A DNA stretch of 64,000 nucleotides from Symsagittifera roscoffensis (GCF_963678635.1 NC_087070.1:620001-684000), one strand, 5' to 3'. Numbered from the stretch's first letter, positions 22,848-36,514 are shown. Numbers and translations: made by a program. Notes: generated by a model from the sequence alone, not told the origin.

Positions 22848-24896
22848 ATTTTTTTAAATTAGTTTGCATAAATTTCAAGTAACTAAGAACAGTTTCAGCC
22901 CTTAAAACTTGATAAGCATTTTACATAATGCAATCTTTTTCTATAATCGATTTTAGAAAAATGTAAAAATTTGATTTTTTGTTTCAGGAAGAAAAATTGG
23001 CTAGCTATGTGCAGACTCTGCTAGTAATGTAAAACGTGGACCTAAACGAAACAAAATGTTGAAAAATTGAACCAAAGAGATAATTGACTGATTTCCAATT
23101 TCGCACCCTACCAACCCTACCAACTGCACTAAGACAATGTGATCAAAACCAAAGTTTAAAGTCACGGCCTGACGTTATCAACGGTTAAAGTAGATCACTA
23201 ATTTACACCATTAAAAAAATATTATCATGTCCTCGCAACCAAAAACTCGAAAGCACATTACAAATAATTATGAAATTGTTTTGATTTTCTGCGACTGCTT
23301 TTTTGCCTTTCGCATCGGCTCTGTTATTTTCGACTAGACGGGACTATTCAAGTCACCGGGTTTTTCTCATCGCTTCCTTCAGTTAAACCGTGCCCCTTTT
23401 TTTCCTGAGCACATACTTTTGTTTTTATTTTTGAACGGTCTGTAGAGTAAGTTTGATGTCAATTTGGCCTAGGACTTTATAGGATTCTTGATCCCGGGGG
23501 TTTGTTACTCTTGTTTTTTGGAACACAAAATATTCTTTGTCAGGTAGGGCCCATTTTTGGTGGCAACCGCATTGCAGCGACCACGTGTCTCTGTTGATTT
23601 CGCAGAAATTGACCCTGCTTTTGTCTTCTCTTGAGTTGGCGCGGCTGTCGCCGGTTTCGCGGAATCCACCCTGTATCAACAGTCTGAGCAACTCATATAC
23701 TCCAGGACCGTATTCCAGATCAGATTTTTCTTGATGGGTGTTTCGTTTATCTACCTAAGACCGTTTATGCATCATTATCATTATTTGCTTCAAAATGGAA
23801 ACATTTACTGTCAACCTGGATGCCACTGATGTATGTTAAGCTACTCTTTTCAATTTTGAATCATTTTTTATATTTTTATATTATATTGAAACCGTTGGCA
23901 GTTCAAAACTTTAAATTAGTGACCATGACACGAAACTTGATCTTTGATCAGCAAGTCCTTTTCTCACAACGCCGTTGAATTCTCTAAACGTTCAAAAAAA
24001 TATATCAGGTTTTTTGACCTATTGCTGGAACAAATGTATGCTGATGGTGTTACGCGTCATGATTTTGCTCAACTAACCAAAATTTGCTAAAATAGTTCAA
24101 ATAACCTACCCAGAAACTTTTCGGGTTGCCCCAATCAAAAAAAATCACTGGACGTAGAAAAGTTATCCTCTTTTGATAGTTCTTGGAACGACAGGTAAGG
24201 TGGCTCAAAATAAAAATATGCCAAACAAAATATAAATTTTGGATTTATTCCAATACAGCAAAATAGGATTTCCAGGGACTGTAGAGTTTGAAAAAGAGTT
24301 TTAAAATTTATTCTCTGTTTACAATGTCTTCATTTTTCATTTTCATTCTTTCAAATGTTCGTTTCTCTAAACATTTGCTCGTTCAAAAAGTGTGTATGTG
24401 TGTTCCACGGTTTCCCATTCCCCATTGAAGAGAATCATCTCATTGGGTAACTGATTGATCTAAGCCATTGATAGCGATCATTGTTTTTTCTTTTTCCATC
24501 TTAATTTTCAACGGTAGCTCAAACTGGTGGCCTTTTTTAATTCCCTTAACCTCGCACAAGCACCGTTTTTATGGTGTAACGAGAGGTTTTACAAGGTTAA
24601 GTTTTGAAAAACACCAAAAAGTTTGTCGAGGCCTAGTTTAACCATATGCCAATTTTTAGCAACTATCGGACAAGTTACAAAAAAAAATAGTCAGACATTT
24701 CGAGGAGGGGAGGAAAAGAAAGTTGAGAAAAGGCCGGAGAAAAGATCAATTGGAAAACTGACATGTGTAGATAGAAACGAGACTAAAAACATCACCGAGG
24801 TGAAAGGGCAAAAAAAGAAGCCGATCTGATTTGACGCTGGAAGGGGTGTGATAAGACATGCAAATGCTGTTGTAACAGGAAAAAAGATTCCATATC
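22848..24896. other. No gene recognised
   Basis: Mostly unique A+T-rich sequence. 23425-23740 is less A+T-rich and open on both strands (88 and 65 codons), with no domain that I know. 24190-24300 shares GACAGGTAA-(G/A)TGGCTCAAA and GGGACTG(T/C)A with 27508-27575, evidence of a diverged dispersed repeat. Confidence 0.4.
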
Positions 24897-26250
24897 ATGA
24901 GTAAACTCCTGGAAAAATGCATGTATCCAGCGTTGTATGACCATTTCATCAAATTTCTCACAAGAAGTCAGCACGGTTTTGTTAAAAGCCGTTCAGTTAT
25001 TACAAACATGTTATATTTCTTGAAAAAAATCTACGAAACAACTGACAAGAACGCTGAAAACCATGTGATTGCATTCTATACCGACTTCTCTAAGGCATTC
25101 GACAAAGTCCCGCATTACGAACTACTAAAGAAAATGAGCAACATTGGAGTTGGAGGCTGTTTCCTTGAAATAATCGCAGACTATCTCAGCAACAGGAAAC
25201 AATTTGTTCGTGCTGACAATTTCTCATCAGAAACTTTAGAAATTACAAGTGGCGTACCACAAGGATCGTTGATTGGTCCATTATTCTTCTGTATCTTCAT
25301 AAATGATCTTCCTGAAGCATTGAAATTTAGTGACCCATTTATCTTTGCAGACGACCTAAAATTACTAGAGGTGAATGTAGACACAAAGGACATCCAGCAG
25401 GACCTAAAAAGCGTTGAAAACTGGGTAGACAAAAACAAGATGAGTCTGGCACTGGACAAATGTTTTAAAGTCGAAATTAGAGGAAATCAACACGAATTTA
25501 TTCTTTGTTAAACAGCAGTGGAAAGCTCGAATAGGATAAATCATCTAGGAATACATGTGTCCAAACATTTAACATGGACAACCCATATTGACTCAAGAAT
25601 GTCGAAAGTGAATAAAACGTTCTATTGCATCCGCAGAAACTTAGAATTCAGAGTCAAAATGCGCATAAAACTTGGTCTGTACAAATCCTTAATACTTCCT
25701 GTTCTAACGTATGGTCTAATTATTTGCAATATCTCAAGAAGCGACTTAGGGAGAATAGAAAGGTTCCAAAAGAAAGTCTTAAAATGAATCACGGGAAACG
25801 ATTCTGACTATACAGAGCAGCTGAGATTGTTAAACATCCTGCCTCTGGCGTTGTTTCTCCAGCTGAACGAGTTACTGATGATGGCGAAATTCATGCATGA
25901 AGAAAACGATCACATTAAGCTCCCGGCAAAAATTGAAAATCCAGGAAGAACGAAAGAAATTTTCAACCTAAACAAGACCAGAACTGAAAAAGCTAGAGGA
26001 GAGTTTACATTCAGGACGTGCCGTCTAATAAACCGACTAAATCAGAAAATTGAATTTCGAGAAATGCTAGGCTTAAAGCGAAGATTGATACAGATGATGT
26101 GGAAGTTTTTCGACGATCAATTCTCAGAACAAAACAAGTGCACATGGGTACTCTTCTGTTACTGCTACATGTGCCGAAATAACTGGACAAAATTTTGAGA
26201 ACTTTAGGGATATCATCCCATCAGTATGCTACTGAAAATTCACAACAACT

Positions 26251-26333
<83 letters not shown>

Positions 26334-26335
26334 AA
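24897..26335 (+). pseudogene. 5'-truncated non-LTR retrotransposon (RT domain to 3' end)
   Basis: One frame runs from SKLLEKCMYPALYDHF (start of the RT fingers) to codon 26196, broken only by TAA at 25509-25511 and TGA at 25785-25787. Motifs in order are FYTDFSKAFDKVPH (motif A, catalytic Asp), SGVPQGSLIGPLFF (motif B), FIFADDLKLL (motif C, FADD in place of YADD) and NKMSLALDKC. The thumb and C-terminal region follow (YKSLILPVLTYGL, ITGNDSDYTEQLRLLNILPL). Endonuclease and ORF1 are missing. A short 3' untranslated region leads into (CAA)n. The order fits the Jockey/CR1 assemblage of LINEs. With only two nonsense changes, the insertion is fairly young. Confidence 0.92.
26240..26333 (+). repeat. 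(CAA)n tail of the LINE
   Basis: About 30 uninterrupted CAA units follow the LINE 3' untranslated sequence, acting as its 3' microsatellite tail. They explain the poly-Asn frame across this stretch. Confidence 0.95.
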
Positions 26336-26340
26336 CAAAA

Positions 26341-27922
26341 ATAAACATTCCAGTGCCCTAAAAACGAAAAAAGCTACAGAAAAACACATCTTGACGAACC
26401 ACTACAAAATTTGTGATTCGGCTCCAAGGGGATTATGTGAAGGATGGATGAGCTGCATAAACCCAAAGGAGAAAGCAAGACACTTAAGATTGATTCGAAG
26501 ATAAAAACAGACACCAGAACACAAAAGATGAAAAATCAAACAAGAACAAAATATATACAGATTCACAGGGACGCGGAAAACGAGAAAAAGCCCGGCAAAA
26601 GGCGCACGCCAAGCACCAATTCCAGGCCGCAACAGCTGAACTGCAACCAACGAGCAAATGAACGAATGAATCAGAAAGTGAACTCTCTGAGAAAGGGAAG
26701 CCCCCCCCCCCCTAAATTCTGCTCTGCAAAACAAATTATACTTTCAGCAAAAAAAACTGTGGGACACTTTAAAATTTGTTTCCAACCATCTATGGGGTTG
26801 CGAAAGAAACAAAATTCTCAAAACACTGCACTCAGGATCAAAAAACACAAGTTAAACACTGTTATTGGACAAATTTTACTAAAAAAATCCTCTTTATACT
26901 TTTTAAAATGTTCTTCATACCTCTCCTCCCAAAAGATGTAGGGCAAGAAGGATGGCTGACGCCATTTTGGGGACCTCATTTTGACAGTAAACAGTCATTC
27001 AAAACTGTTGAATAACGTAGAACGCTTGCAGAAAGGATACTCATTTGGAGAGAAAACCAGAATCTAAGTTGTAACTGACTGACTCTGTCTGTGGCCTGAT
27101 AGAACCTCAATGAACAATTGGCTGAACTTCTGAGCATTTTTTCCGGATGTGCCAGACACTTAAAAGAATGCGAAGTCAAATGCTTTCTTGTTTTTGATGC
27201 CACACATTGATTATGGTCAGCCAAAAATGAAGTAGGGATTATTTATCCATTATTTAGCTATGAAAGTCATTTTTTACATCAATTTTAAGTTGACAATAAA
27301 AAATTGATGATTTATCGTAAAAGAAACAATAGAACGGCTTACTGGTGAAAAAGAAACGAAACAATCTGTTAAAACATAGATGATAGTTAATTTTTCATCA
27401 AATTTTTTTTTCAATTTTTCGAGTAACTTGATCAAATTGTCGAAAAAACGTACCCAATTTTCTGTTGCATCGCACCTATCAAAAAAATCGTATCACTTCA
27501 TAATGACAGGTAAAATGGCTCAAAGCAAAAACTTTCCGAAAAGTAAATTTTCTCCGGGACTGCAAAATTTAGAAAAGTATTTTTGAAAAAGTTTTTTTTT
27601 TTTCGTTCATCAAGTCTTTAGTTTCGAGATAATCAGGATAATCAGCCTCCACTTTGATGACAATTGGAGGTTGATTATCCTACTTTGTCACCTGCAGTTT
27701 TTTAAAGCAATTTTTTCTCTTAAACTTGTCCGACTGTTAGAAAAATTGGCCTGAGGACTAATTAGGCTATGATAAACATATTTAGTCAACATACTTACCT
27801 TGCGAAACCCTTAATTACACCATAAAATTAATGCTTATATGAGGTGGGGGGAAATAAAAAGTGATAAATTGGATCAAGAAACTACAAAAAATTACGCGTA
27901 AAAGTTAGCAAGGGGAGGAACA
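26341..27922. other. No gene recognised
   Basis: A 165-codon plus frame (26444-26941) encodes a Lys/Arg/Gln-rich, low-complexity peptide and crosses a poly-C run, so I do not call it. A diverged repeat shared with 24190-24300 lies near 27508-27575. Confidence 0.4.
27635..27681. repeat. 17-bp-arm hairpin
   Basis: AGGATAATCAGCCTCCA and TGGAGGTTGATTATCCT are complementary with one mismatch, around a 13-base loop. Confidence 0.75.
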
Positions 27923-28055
27923 AAAGCTCTTTTCCATCACCTGTCCCAAATTTCAAATTTTAGGTATGTCTTATTATGGTTGAACAAATGATGTTACAAT
28001 ACAATGTATGAAGAAAAATGGCTCTTTTCCACTAACTGTCCCAAACTTTAAACTA
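27923..28055 (+). repeat. Isolated copy of the 95-bp satellite monomer
   Basis: From AGCTCTTTTCCATCACCTGT through TAGGTATGTCTTATTATGG to a second GGCTCTTTTCCACTAACTG, this is one full monomer plus part of the next. It lies 1.4 kb before the main array and in the same orientation, with a few private substitutions. It could be a seed or a dispersed outlier. Confidence 0.9.
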
Positions 28056-28728
28056 GGGGCCCAGCTGAAAGCTGGAGAGACCTGTTTGATTATTTTAATA
28101 TTGATTATTTTAAAATTGTTTTAAAATTTCAGGTTTCTCGAGTCGATAGCGCCCTTCCTACGCAAAAAAAGTGAAAGAGAAGCTTATGCATTTATTGGTA
28201 ACGCTTTGGTAAAAAGTTTTCATGAGGGACTTTTTCAAGTCCATAGGTGTTTCCCTAGACAATAGGGGCCCAGCTGGAAGCTGGAGAGACCTGTTTGGTT
28301 ATTTCAGAAAAAACGTTATACAAATTTTTGATGAAATCGAATTAGCTAGCGCTTTTTGTTTTATTGAAAAAAACGAGTTTGAAAAAATGTGGGTGGGGGT
28401 GTAAGGTTAGCGAAATCGCAGATTGATTTCGGATGAGTTTTGTAAACTAATGTAGCAAGGTAATTGTGTGCATTGCAAATATGACTATAATATGTTGACT
28501 ATAACTGACATCACAAAAACGTTCTGGAACAAACCGACCTGATTAAAGAGAACTAGCGTAACTCGTGCAACTTCTCGTTGGACTTCTTCGAACCATACAA
28601 AAAAACTCAACACAAAGCCAATAGCACCAAGCAAAAGCGAGAAAACGTAAGCATAGCGGATTCCATTGTCTAAAAAATACACACAATAAGTATATTGAAT
28701 CTTTGTTCCAATGCCAAAAAACTTTGTT
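28056..28728. other. Unique sequence with a small duplication
   Basis: GGGGCCCAGCTGAAAGCTGG...GACCTGTTTG near 28056 is repeated with changes near 28265. A minus open stretch (28669-28539) between a possible acceptor and donor encodes a hydrophobic segment (SLLLGAIGFVLSFFVWF), but there is no second exon to support it. Confidence 0.4.
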
Positions 28729-29240
28729 CCTAAGTGTACAGCTCTTCCCCGAGACAAATTAAGGACCAGCCGCTTGGGCAGGGGAGTTTCCTACAACCTG
28801 GTCTATCGATTAAACCCTTAATACCAAATCTGGATGGGTAGTTTTTGAAGAAATCGAAAAAGTTTGAAAAAATGGCCTAAAAACCGAAAAATTGACAATT
28901 CCTAAGTGTATAGCTCTTCCCCTAGACAAATTAGGGACGAGCCATTTGTGTAGGGGGGTTCCTACAACCTGGTCTACCGATTAAACCCTTAATCCCAAAT
29001 CTGGAGGGGTAGTTTTTGAGGAAATCGGAAAGATTTGAAAAAAGGCCAAAAAACTCAAAAAAGTGACTTTTCCTAAGTCTATAGCTCTTCCCCTGAGCCA
29101 ATTAGGGACCAGCCGCTTGTGCATGGGAGTTTCCTACAACCTGGTCTATCGATTAAACCCTTAATCCCAAATCTGGACGGGTAGTTTTTGAGGAAATAGA
29201 AAATTTCCGAAAAAATGGGCAAAAAGTGAAAAAAGTACCG
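28729..29240 (+). repeat. ~172-bp tandem repeat, three copies
   Basis: CCTAAGT(G/C)TA-(C/T)AGCTCTTCCCC begins at 28729, 28901 and 29072. Each unit continues with AAATTA(A/G)GGACCAGCC-like, CCTACAACCTGGTCTA and CGATTAAACCCTTAAT blocks. Identity is about 88%. The third copy degrades after about 29220. Confidence 0.9.
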
Positions 29241-29500
29241 AGTTGTGAAGCTTTTCTAAGACCGTAGGGGGTGGGGTAGGGTAAAAATTGCCCTAAATTT
29301 TATGCAGGCAGGTAGATGAAACGCAATTGAATCCATTGGTACCACTTTTATGAGAATCTGACGGGTAGTTTTTTGGGAAAGCGAATTTTTCGAAAAAGCG
29401 TCTCAAAAAAAAAATAAATAAAAAAAAAAAAAAACCAGATCTCATCTGGAAAAAAAAACGTTTTCATAATACCTGTTTAATAAATCAAACAGGAATTTTA

Positions 29501-32500
29501 GGTATGTCTTATTATGGTTGAACGAATGATGTTACAATACAAGGTATGAAGAAAAATGGCTCTTTTCCACTACCTTTCCCAAGTTTTAAATTTTAGGTAT
29601 GTCTTATTATGGTTGAACGAATGATGTTACAATACAAGGTATGAAGAAAAATGGCTCTTTTCCACTAACTGTCCCAAATTTTAAATTTTAGGTATGTCTT
29701 ATTATGGTTGAACGAATGATGTTACAATACAAGGTATGAAGAAAATTGGCTCTTTTCCACTACCTGTCCCAAGTTTCAAATTTTAGGTATGTTTTATTAT
29801 GGTTGAACGAATGATGTTACAATACAAGGTATGAAGAAAAATGGCTCTTTTCCACTACCTGTCCCAAATTTTAAAATTTAGGTATGTCTTATTATGGTTG
29901 AACGAATGATGTTACAATACAAGGTATGAAGAAAAATGGCTCTTTTCCACTACCTGTCCCAAATTTCAAATTTTAGGTATGTCTTATTATGGTTGAACGA
30001 ATGATGTTACAATACAAGGTATGAAGAAAAATGGCTCTTTTCCACTACCTTTCCCAAGTTTTAAACTTAAGGTATGTCTTATTATGGTTGAACGAATGAT
30101 GTTACAATACAAGGTATGAAGAAAAATGGCTCTTTTCCACTACCTGTCCCAAATTTTAAATTTTAGTTATGTCTTATTATGGTTGAACGAATGATGTTAC
30201 AATACAAGTTATGAAGAAAAATGGCTCTTTTCCACTACCTGTCCCAAATTTTAAATTTTAGGTATGTCTTATTATGGTTGAACGAATGATGTTACAATAC
30301 AAGGTATGAAGAAAAATGGCTCTTTTCCACTACCTGTCCCAAATTTCAAATTTTAAATATGTCTTATTATGGTTGAACGAATGATGTTACAATACAAGGT
30401 ATGAAGAAAAATGGCTCTTTTCCACTACCTGTCCCAAATTTTAAATTTTAGGTATGTCTTATTATGGTTGAACGAATGATGTTACAATACAAGGTATGAA
30501 GAAAAATGGCTCTTTTCCACTACCTGTCCCAAATTTCAAATTTTAGGTATGTCTTATTATGGTTGAACGAATGATGTTACAATACAAGGTATGAAGTAAA
30601 ATGGCTCTTTTCCACTACCTGTCCCAAATTTTAAATTTTAGGTATGTCTTATTATGGTTGAACGAATGATGTTACAATACAAGGTATGAAGAAAAATGGC
30701 TCTTTTCCACTACCTGTCCCAAATTTCAAATTTTAGGTATGTTTTATTAGGGTTGAACGAATGATGTTACAATACAAGGTATGAAGAAAAATGGCTCTTT
30801 TCCACTACCTGTCCCACATTTTAAATTTTAGGTATGTCTTATTATGGTTGAACGAATGATGTTACAATACAAGGTATGAAGAAAAATGGCTCTTTTCCAC
30901 TACCTGTCCCAAATTTCAAATTTTAGGTATGTTTTATTATGGTTGAACGAATGATGTTACAATACAAGGTATGAAGAAAAATGGCTCTTTTCCACTACCT
31001 GTCCCAAATTTCAAATTTTAGGTATGTTTTATTATGGTTGAACGAATGATGTTACAATACAAGGTATGAAGAAAAATGGCTCTTTTCCACTACCTGTCCC
31101 AAATTTCAAACTTTAGGTATGTTTTATTATGGTTGAACGAATGATGTTACAATACAAGGTATGAAGAAAAATGGCTCTTTTCCACTACCTGTCCCAAATT
31201 TCAAATTTTAGGTATGTCTTATTATGGTTGAACGAATGATGTTACAATACAAGGTATGAAGAAAAATGGCTCTTTTCCACTACCTGTCCCAAATTTCAAA
31301 TTTTAGGTATGTTTTATTATGGTTGAACGAATGATGTTACAATACAAGGTATGAAGAAAAATGGCTCTTTTCCACTACCTGTCCCAAATTTTCAATTTTA
31401 GGTATGTCTTATTATGGTTGAACGAATGATGTTACAATACAAGGTATGAAGAAAAATGGCTCTTTTCCAGTACCTGTCCCAAATTTCAAATTTTAGGTAT
31501 GTCTTATTATGGATGAACGAATGATGTTACAATACAAGGTATGAAGAAAAATGGCTCTTTTCCACTACCTGTCCCAAATTTTAAATTTTAGGTATGTCTT
31601 ATTATGGTTGAACGAATGATGTTACAATACAAGGTATGAAGAAAAATGGCTCTTTTCCACTACCTGTCCCAAATTTCAAATTTTAGGTATGTTTTATTAT
31701 GGTTGAACGAATGATGTTACAATACAAGGTATGAAGAAAAATGGCTCTTTTCCACTACCTGTCCCAAATTTTAAATTTTAGGTATGTCTTATTATGGTTG
31801 AACGAATGATGTTACAATACAAGGTATGAAGAAAAATGGCTCTTTTCCACTACCTGTCCCAAATTTCAAATTTTAGGTATGTTTTATTATAGATGAACGA
31901 ATGATGTTACAATACAAGGTATGAAGAAAAATGGCTCTTTTCCACTACCTGTCCCAAATTTTAAATTTTAGGTATGTCTTATTATGGTTGAACGAATGAT
32001 GTTACAATACAAGGTATGAAGAAAAATGGCTCTTTTCCACTACCTGTCCCAAATTTCAAATTTTAGGTATGTCTTATTATGGTTGAACGAATGATGTTAC
32101 AATACAGGGTATGAAGAAAAATGGCTCTTTTCCACTACCTGTCCCAAATTTCAAATTTTAGGTATGTTTTATTATGGTTGAACGAATGATGTTACAATAC
32201 AAGGTATGAAGAAAAATGGCTCTTTTCCAGTACCTGTCCCAAATTTTAAATTTTAGGTATGTCTTATTATGGTTGAACGAATGATGTTACAATACAAGGT
32301 ATGAAGAAAAATGGCTCTTTTCCACTACCTGTCCCAAATTTTAAATTTTAGGTATGTCTTATTATGGTTGAACGAATGATGTTACAATACAAGGTATGAA
32401 GAAAAATGGCTCTTTTCCACTACCTGTCCCAAATTTTAAATTTTAGGTATGTCTTATTATGGTTGAACGAATGATGTTACAATACAAGGTATGAAGAAAA

Positions 32501-35500
32501 ATGGCTCTTTTCCACTACCTGTCCCAAATTTTAAATTTTAGGTATGTCTTATTATGGTTGAACGAATGATGTTACAAAACAAGGTATGAAGAAAAATGGC
32601 TCTTTTCCACTACCTGTCCCAAATTTTAAATTTTAGGTATGTCTTATTATGGTTGAACGAATGATGTTACAATACAGGGTATGAAGAAAAATGGCTCTTT
32701 TCCACTACCTGTCCCAAATTTCAAATTTTAGGTATGTTTTATTATGGTTGAACGAATGATGTTACAATACAAGGTATGAAGAAAAATGGCTCTTTTCCAG
32801 TACCTGTCCCAAATTTTAAATTTTAGGTATGTCTTATTATGGTTGAACGAATGATGTTACAATACAAGGTATGAAGAAAAATGGCTCTTTTCCACTACCT
32901 GTCCCAAATTTTAAATTTTAGGTATGTCTTATTATGGTTGAACGAATGATGTTACAATACAAGGTATGAAGAAAAATGGCTCTTTTCCACTACCTGTCCC
33001 AAATTTTAAATTTTAGGTATGTCTTATTATGGTTGAACGAATGATGTTACAATACAAGGTATGAAGAAAAATGGCTCTTTTCCACTACCTGTCCCAAATT
33101 TTAAATTTTAGGTATGTCTTATTATGGTTGAACAAATGATGTTACAATACAAGGTATGAAGAAAAATGGCTCTTTTCCACTACCTGTCCCAAATTTTAAA
33201 TTTTAGGTATGTCTTATTATGGTTGAACAAATGATGTTACAATACAAGGTATGAAGAAAAATGGCTCTTTTCCACTCCCTGTCCCAAATTTCAAATTTTA
33301 GGTATGTCTTATTATGGTTGAACGAATGATGTTACAATACAAGGTATGAAGAAAAATGGTTCTTTTCCACTACCTGTCCCAAATTTTAAATTTTAGGTAT
33401 GTCTTATTATGGTTGAACGAATGATGTTACAATACAAGGTATGAAGAAAATTGGCTCTTTTCCACTACCTGTCCCAAGTTTCAAATTTTAGGTATGTTTT
33501 ATTATGGTTGAACGAATGATGTTACAATACAAGGTATGAAGAAAAATGGCTCTTTTCCACTACCTGTCCCAAATTTTAAAATTTAGGTATGTCTTATTAT
33601 GGTTGAACGAATGATGTTACAATACAAGGTATGAAGAAAAATGGCTCTTTTCCACTACCTGTCCCAAATTTCAAATTTTAGGTATGTCTTATTATGGTTG
33701 AACGAATGATGTTACAATACAAGGTATGAAGAAAAATGGCTCTTTTCCACTACCTTTCCCAAGTTTTAAACTTAAGGTATGTCTTATTATGGTTGAACGA
33801 ATGATGTTACAATACAAGGTATGAAGAAAAATGGCTCTTTTCCACTACCTGTCCCAAATTTTAAATTTTAGTTATGTCTTATTATGGTTGAACGAATGAT
33901 GTTACAATACAAGGTATGAAGAAAAATGGCTGTTTTCCACTACCTGTCCCAAATTTTAAATTTTAGGTATATCTTATTATGGTTGAACGAATGATGTTAC
34001 AATACAAGGTATGAAGAAAAATGGCTCTTTTCCACTACCTGTCCCAAATTTCAAATTTTAGGTATGTCTTATTATGGTTGAACGAATGATGTTACAATAC
34101 AAGGTATGAAGAAAAATGGCTCTTTTCCACTACCTGTCCCAAATTTTAAATTTTAGGTATGTCTTATTATGGTTGAACGAATGATGTTACAATACAAGGT
34201 ATGAAGAAAAATGGCTCTTTTCCACTACCTGTCCCAAATTTCAAATTTTAGGTATGTCTTATTATGGTTGAACGAATGATGTTACAATACAAGGTATGAA
34301 GTAAAATGGCTCTTTTCCACTACCTGTCCCAAATTTTAAATTTTAGGTATGTCTTATTATGGTTGAACGAATGATGTTACAATACAAGGTATGAAGAAAA
34401 ATGGCTCTTTTCCACTACCTGTCCCAAATTTCAAATTTTAGGTATGTTTTATTAGGGTTGAACGAATGATGTTACAATACAAGGTATGAAGAAAAATGGC
34501 TCTTTTCCACTACCTGTCCCACATTTTAAATTTTAGGTATGTCTTATTATGGTTGAACGAATGATGTTACAAAACAAGGTATGAAGAAAAATGGCTCTTT
34601 TCCACTACCTGTCCCAAATTTCAAATTTTAGGTATGTTTTATTATGGTTGAACGAATGATTTTACAATACAAGGTATGAAGAAAAATGGCTCTTTTCCAC
34701 TACCTGTCCCAAATTTTAAATTTTAGGTATGTCTTATTATGGTTGAACGAATGATGTTACAATACAAGGTATGAAGAAAAATGGCTCTTTTCCACTACCT
34801 GTCCCAAATTTCAAATTTTAGGTATGTTTTATTATGGTTGAACGAATGATGTTACAATACAAGGTATGAAGAAAAATGGCTCTTTTCCACTACCTGTCCC
34901 AAATTTCAAATTTTAGGTATGTTTTATTATGGTTGAACGAATGATGTTACAATACAAGGTATGAAGAAAAATGGCTCTTTTCCACTACCTGTCCCAAATT
35001 TCAAATTTTAGGTATGTCTTATTATGGTTGAACGAATGATGTTACAATACAAGGTATGAAGAAAAATGGCTCTTTTCCACTACCTGTCCCAAATTTCAAA
35101 TATTAGGTATGTTTTATTATGGTTGAACGAATGATGTTACAATACAAGGTATGAAGAAAAATGGCTCTTTTCCACTACCATTCCCAAATTTTAAATTTTA
35201 GGTATGTCTTATTATGGTTGAACGAATGATGTTACAATACAAGGTATGAAGAAAAATGGCTCTTTTCCAGTACCTGTCCCAAATTTCAAATTTTAGGTAT
35301 GTCTTATTATGGATGAACGAATGATGTTACAATACAAGGTATGAAGAAAAATGGCTCTTTTCCACTACCTGTCCCAAATTTTAAATTTTAGGTTTGTCTT
35401 ATTATGGTTGAACGAATGATGTTACAATACAAAGTATGAAGAAAAATGGCTCTTTTCCACTACCTGTCCCAAATTTCAAATTTTAGGTATGTTTTATTAT

Positions 35501-36302
35501 GGTTGAACGAATGATGTTACAATACAAGGTATGAAGAAAAATGGCTCTTTTCCACTACCTGTCCCAAATTTTAAATTTTAGGTATGTCTTATTATGGTTG
35601 AATGAATGATGTTACAATACAAGGTATGAAGAAAAATGGCTCTTTTCCACTACCTGTCCCAAATTTCAAATTTTAGGTATGTTTTATTATAGATGAACGA
35701 ATGATGTTACAATACAAGGTATGAAGAAAAATGGCTCTTTTCCACTACCTGTCCCAAATTTTAAATTTTAGGTATGTCTTATTATGGTTGAACGAATGAT
35801 GTTACAATACAAGGTATGAAGAAAAATGGCTCTTTTCCACTACCTGTCCCAAATTTCAAATTTTAGGTATGTCTTATTATGGTTGAACGAATGATGTTAC
35901 AATACAGGGTATGAAGAAAAATGGCTCTTTTCCACTACCTGTCCCAAATTTCAAATTTTAGGTATGTTTTATCATGGTTCAACGAATGATGTTACAATAC
36001 AAGGTATGAAGAAAAATGGCTCTTTTCCAGTACCTGTCCCAAATTTTAAATTTTAGGTATGTCTTATTATGGTTGAACGAATGATGTTACAATACAAGGT
36101 ATGAAGAAAAATGGCTCTTTTCCACTACCTGTCCCAAATTTTAAATTTTAGGTATGTCTTATTATGGTTGAACGAATGATGTTACAATACAAGGTATGAA
36201 GAAAAATGGCTCTTTTCCACTACCTGTCCCAAATTTTAAATTTTAGGTATGTCTTATTATGGTTGAACGAATGATGTTACAATACAAGGTATGAAGAAAA
36301 AT
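29501..36302 (+). repeat. 95-bp satellite array, 72 monomers
   Basis: GGTATGTCTTATTATGG starts at 29501, 29596, 29691 and so on to 36246, an exact 95-bp period over 71 intervals with no insertion or deletion that I could find. Each monomer contains GGCTCTTTTCCACTACCTGT, AAATTT(C/T)AAATTTTA and GAATGATGTTACAATAC. Variants (GTCTT/GTTTT, TCAAA/TTAAA, CCAC/CCAG) are shared in blocks. Marker variants recur 3705 bp (39 monomers) apart: GAAAATTGGC at 29741 and 33446, TACCTTTCCC at 30046 and 33751, GAAGTAAAATGG near 30594 and 34299. After one extra monomer the offset becomes 3800 bp. A smaller 570-bp (6-monomer) duplication joins 32066 and 32636. The array is non-coding. Confidence 0.98.
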
Positions 36303-36514
36303 GGCTCTTTTCCACTCCCCCGACATTTGAATTTCAATTTTGAAAAACTAATTTAACGTTGTCATAATGTTTGACGGTGAACAAAATATTTATTGTGAGC
36401 GCGTTTGTTCTTCATACTTTTCTTTCGTAACATCACGCGTTCAGCTATAAAAACACTTAAGACGATTTAAAAAAAGGAAAGTTTGAAATGCGGGGGGAAA
36501 AGTGAAAAAGAGCT
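36303..36514 (-). mobile_element. GGCTCTTTTCC MITE fused to the end of the satellite
   Basis: The final satellite TIR word GGCTCTTTTCCACTCCCC continues directly into a MITE body (TTTAACGTTGTCATAATG, GTAACATCACGCGTTCAGCTA) in the orientation of the copy at 38625. It ends with a decayed GTGAAAAAGAGCT. No target duplication is evident, as expected if the left end is shared with the array. Confidence 0.8.

Noticed and set aside
26444-26941. 165-codon frame after the LINE tail
   Set aside because: Compositionally biased (Lys, Gln, Arg), crosses a poly-C tract, no domain; it reads like A-rich sequence rather than an ORF1.
28539-28669. Possible 131-bp membrane-segment exon on the minus strand
   Set aside because: It has an acceptor-like and a donor-like boundary and a hydrophobic helix, but no partner exon within reach and no recognised family.
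29501-36302. CRISPR-like array
   Set aside because: Units are contiguous 95-bp monomers without unique spacers, in a eukaryotic context.
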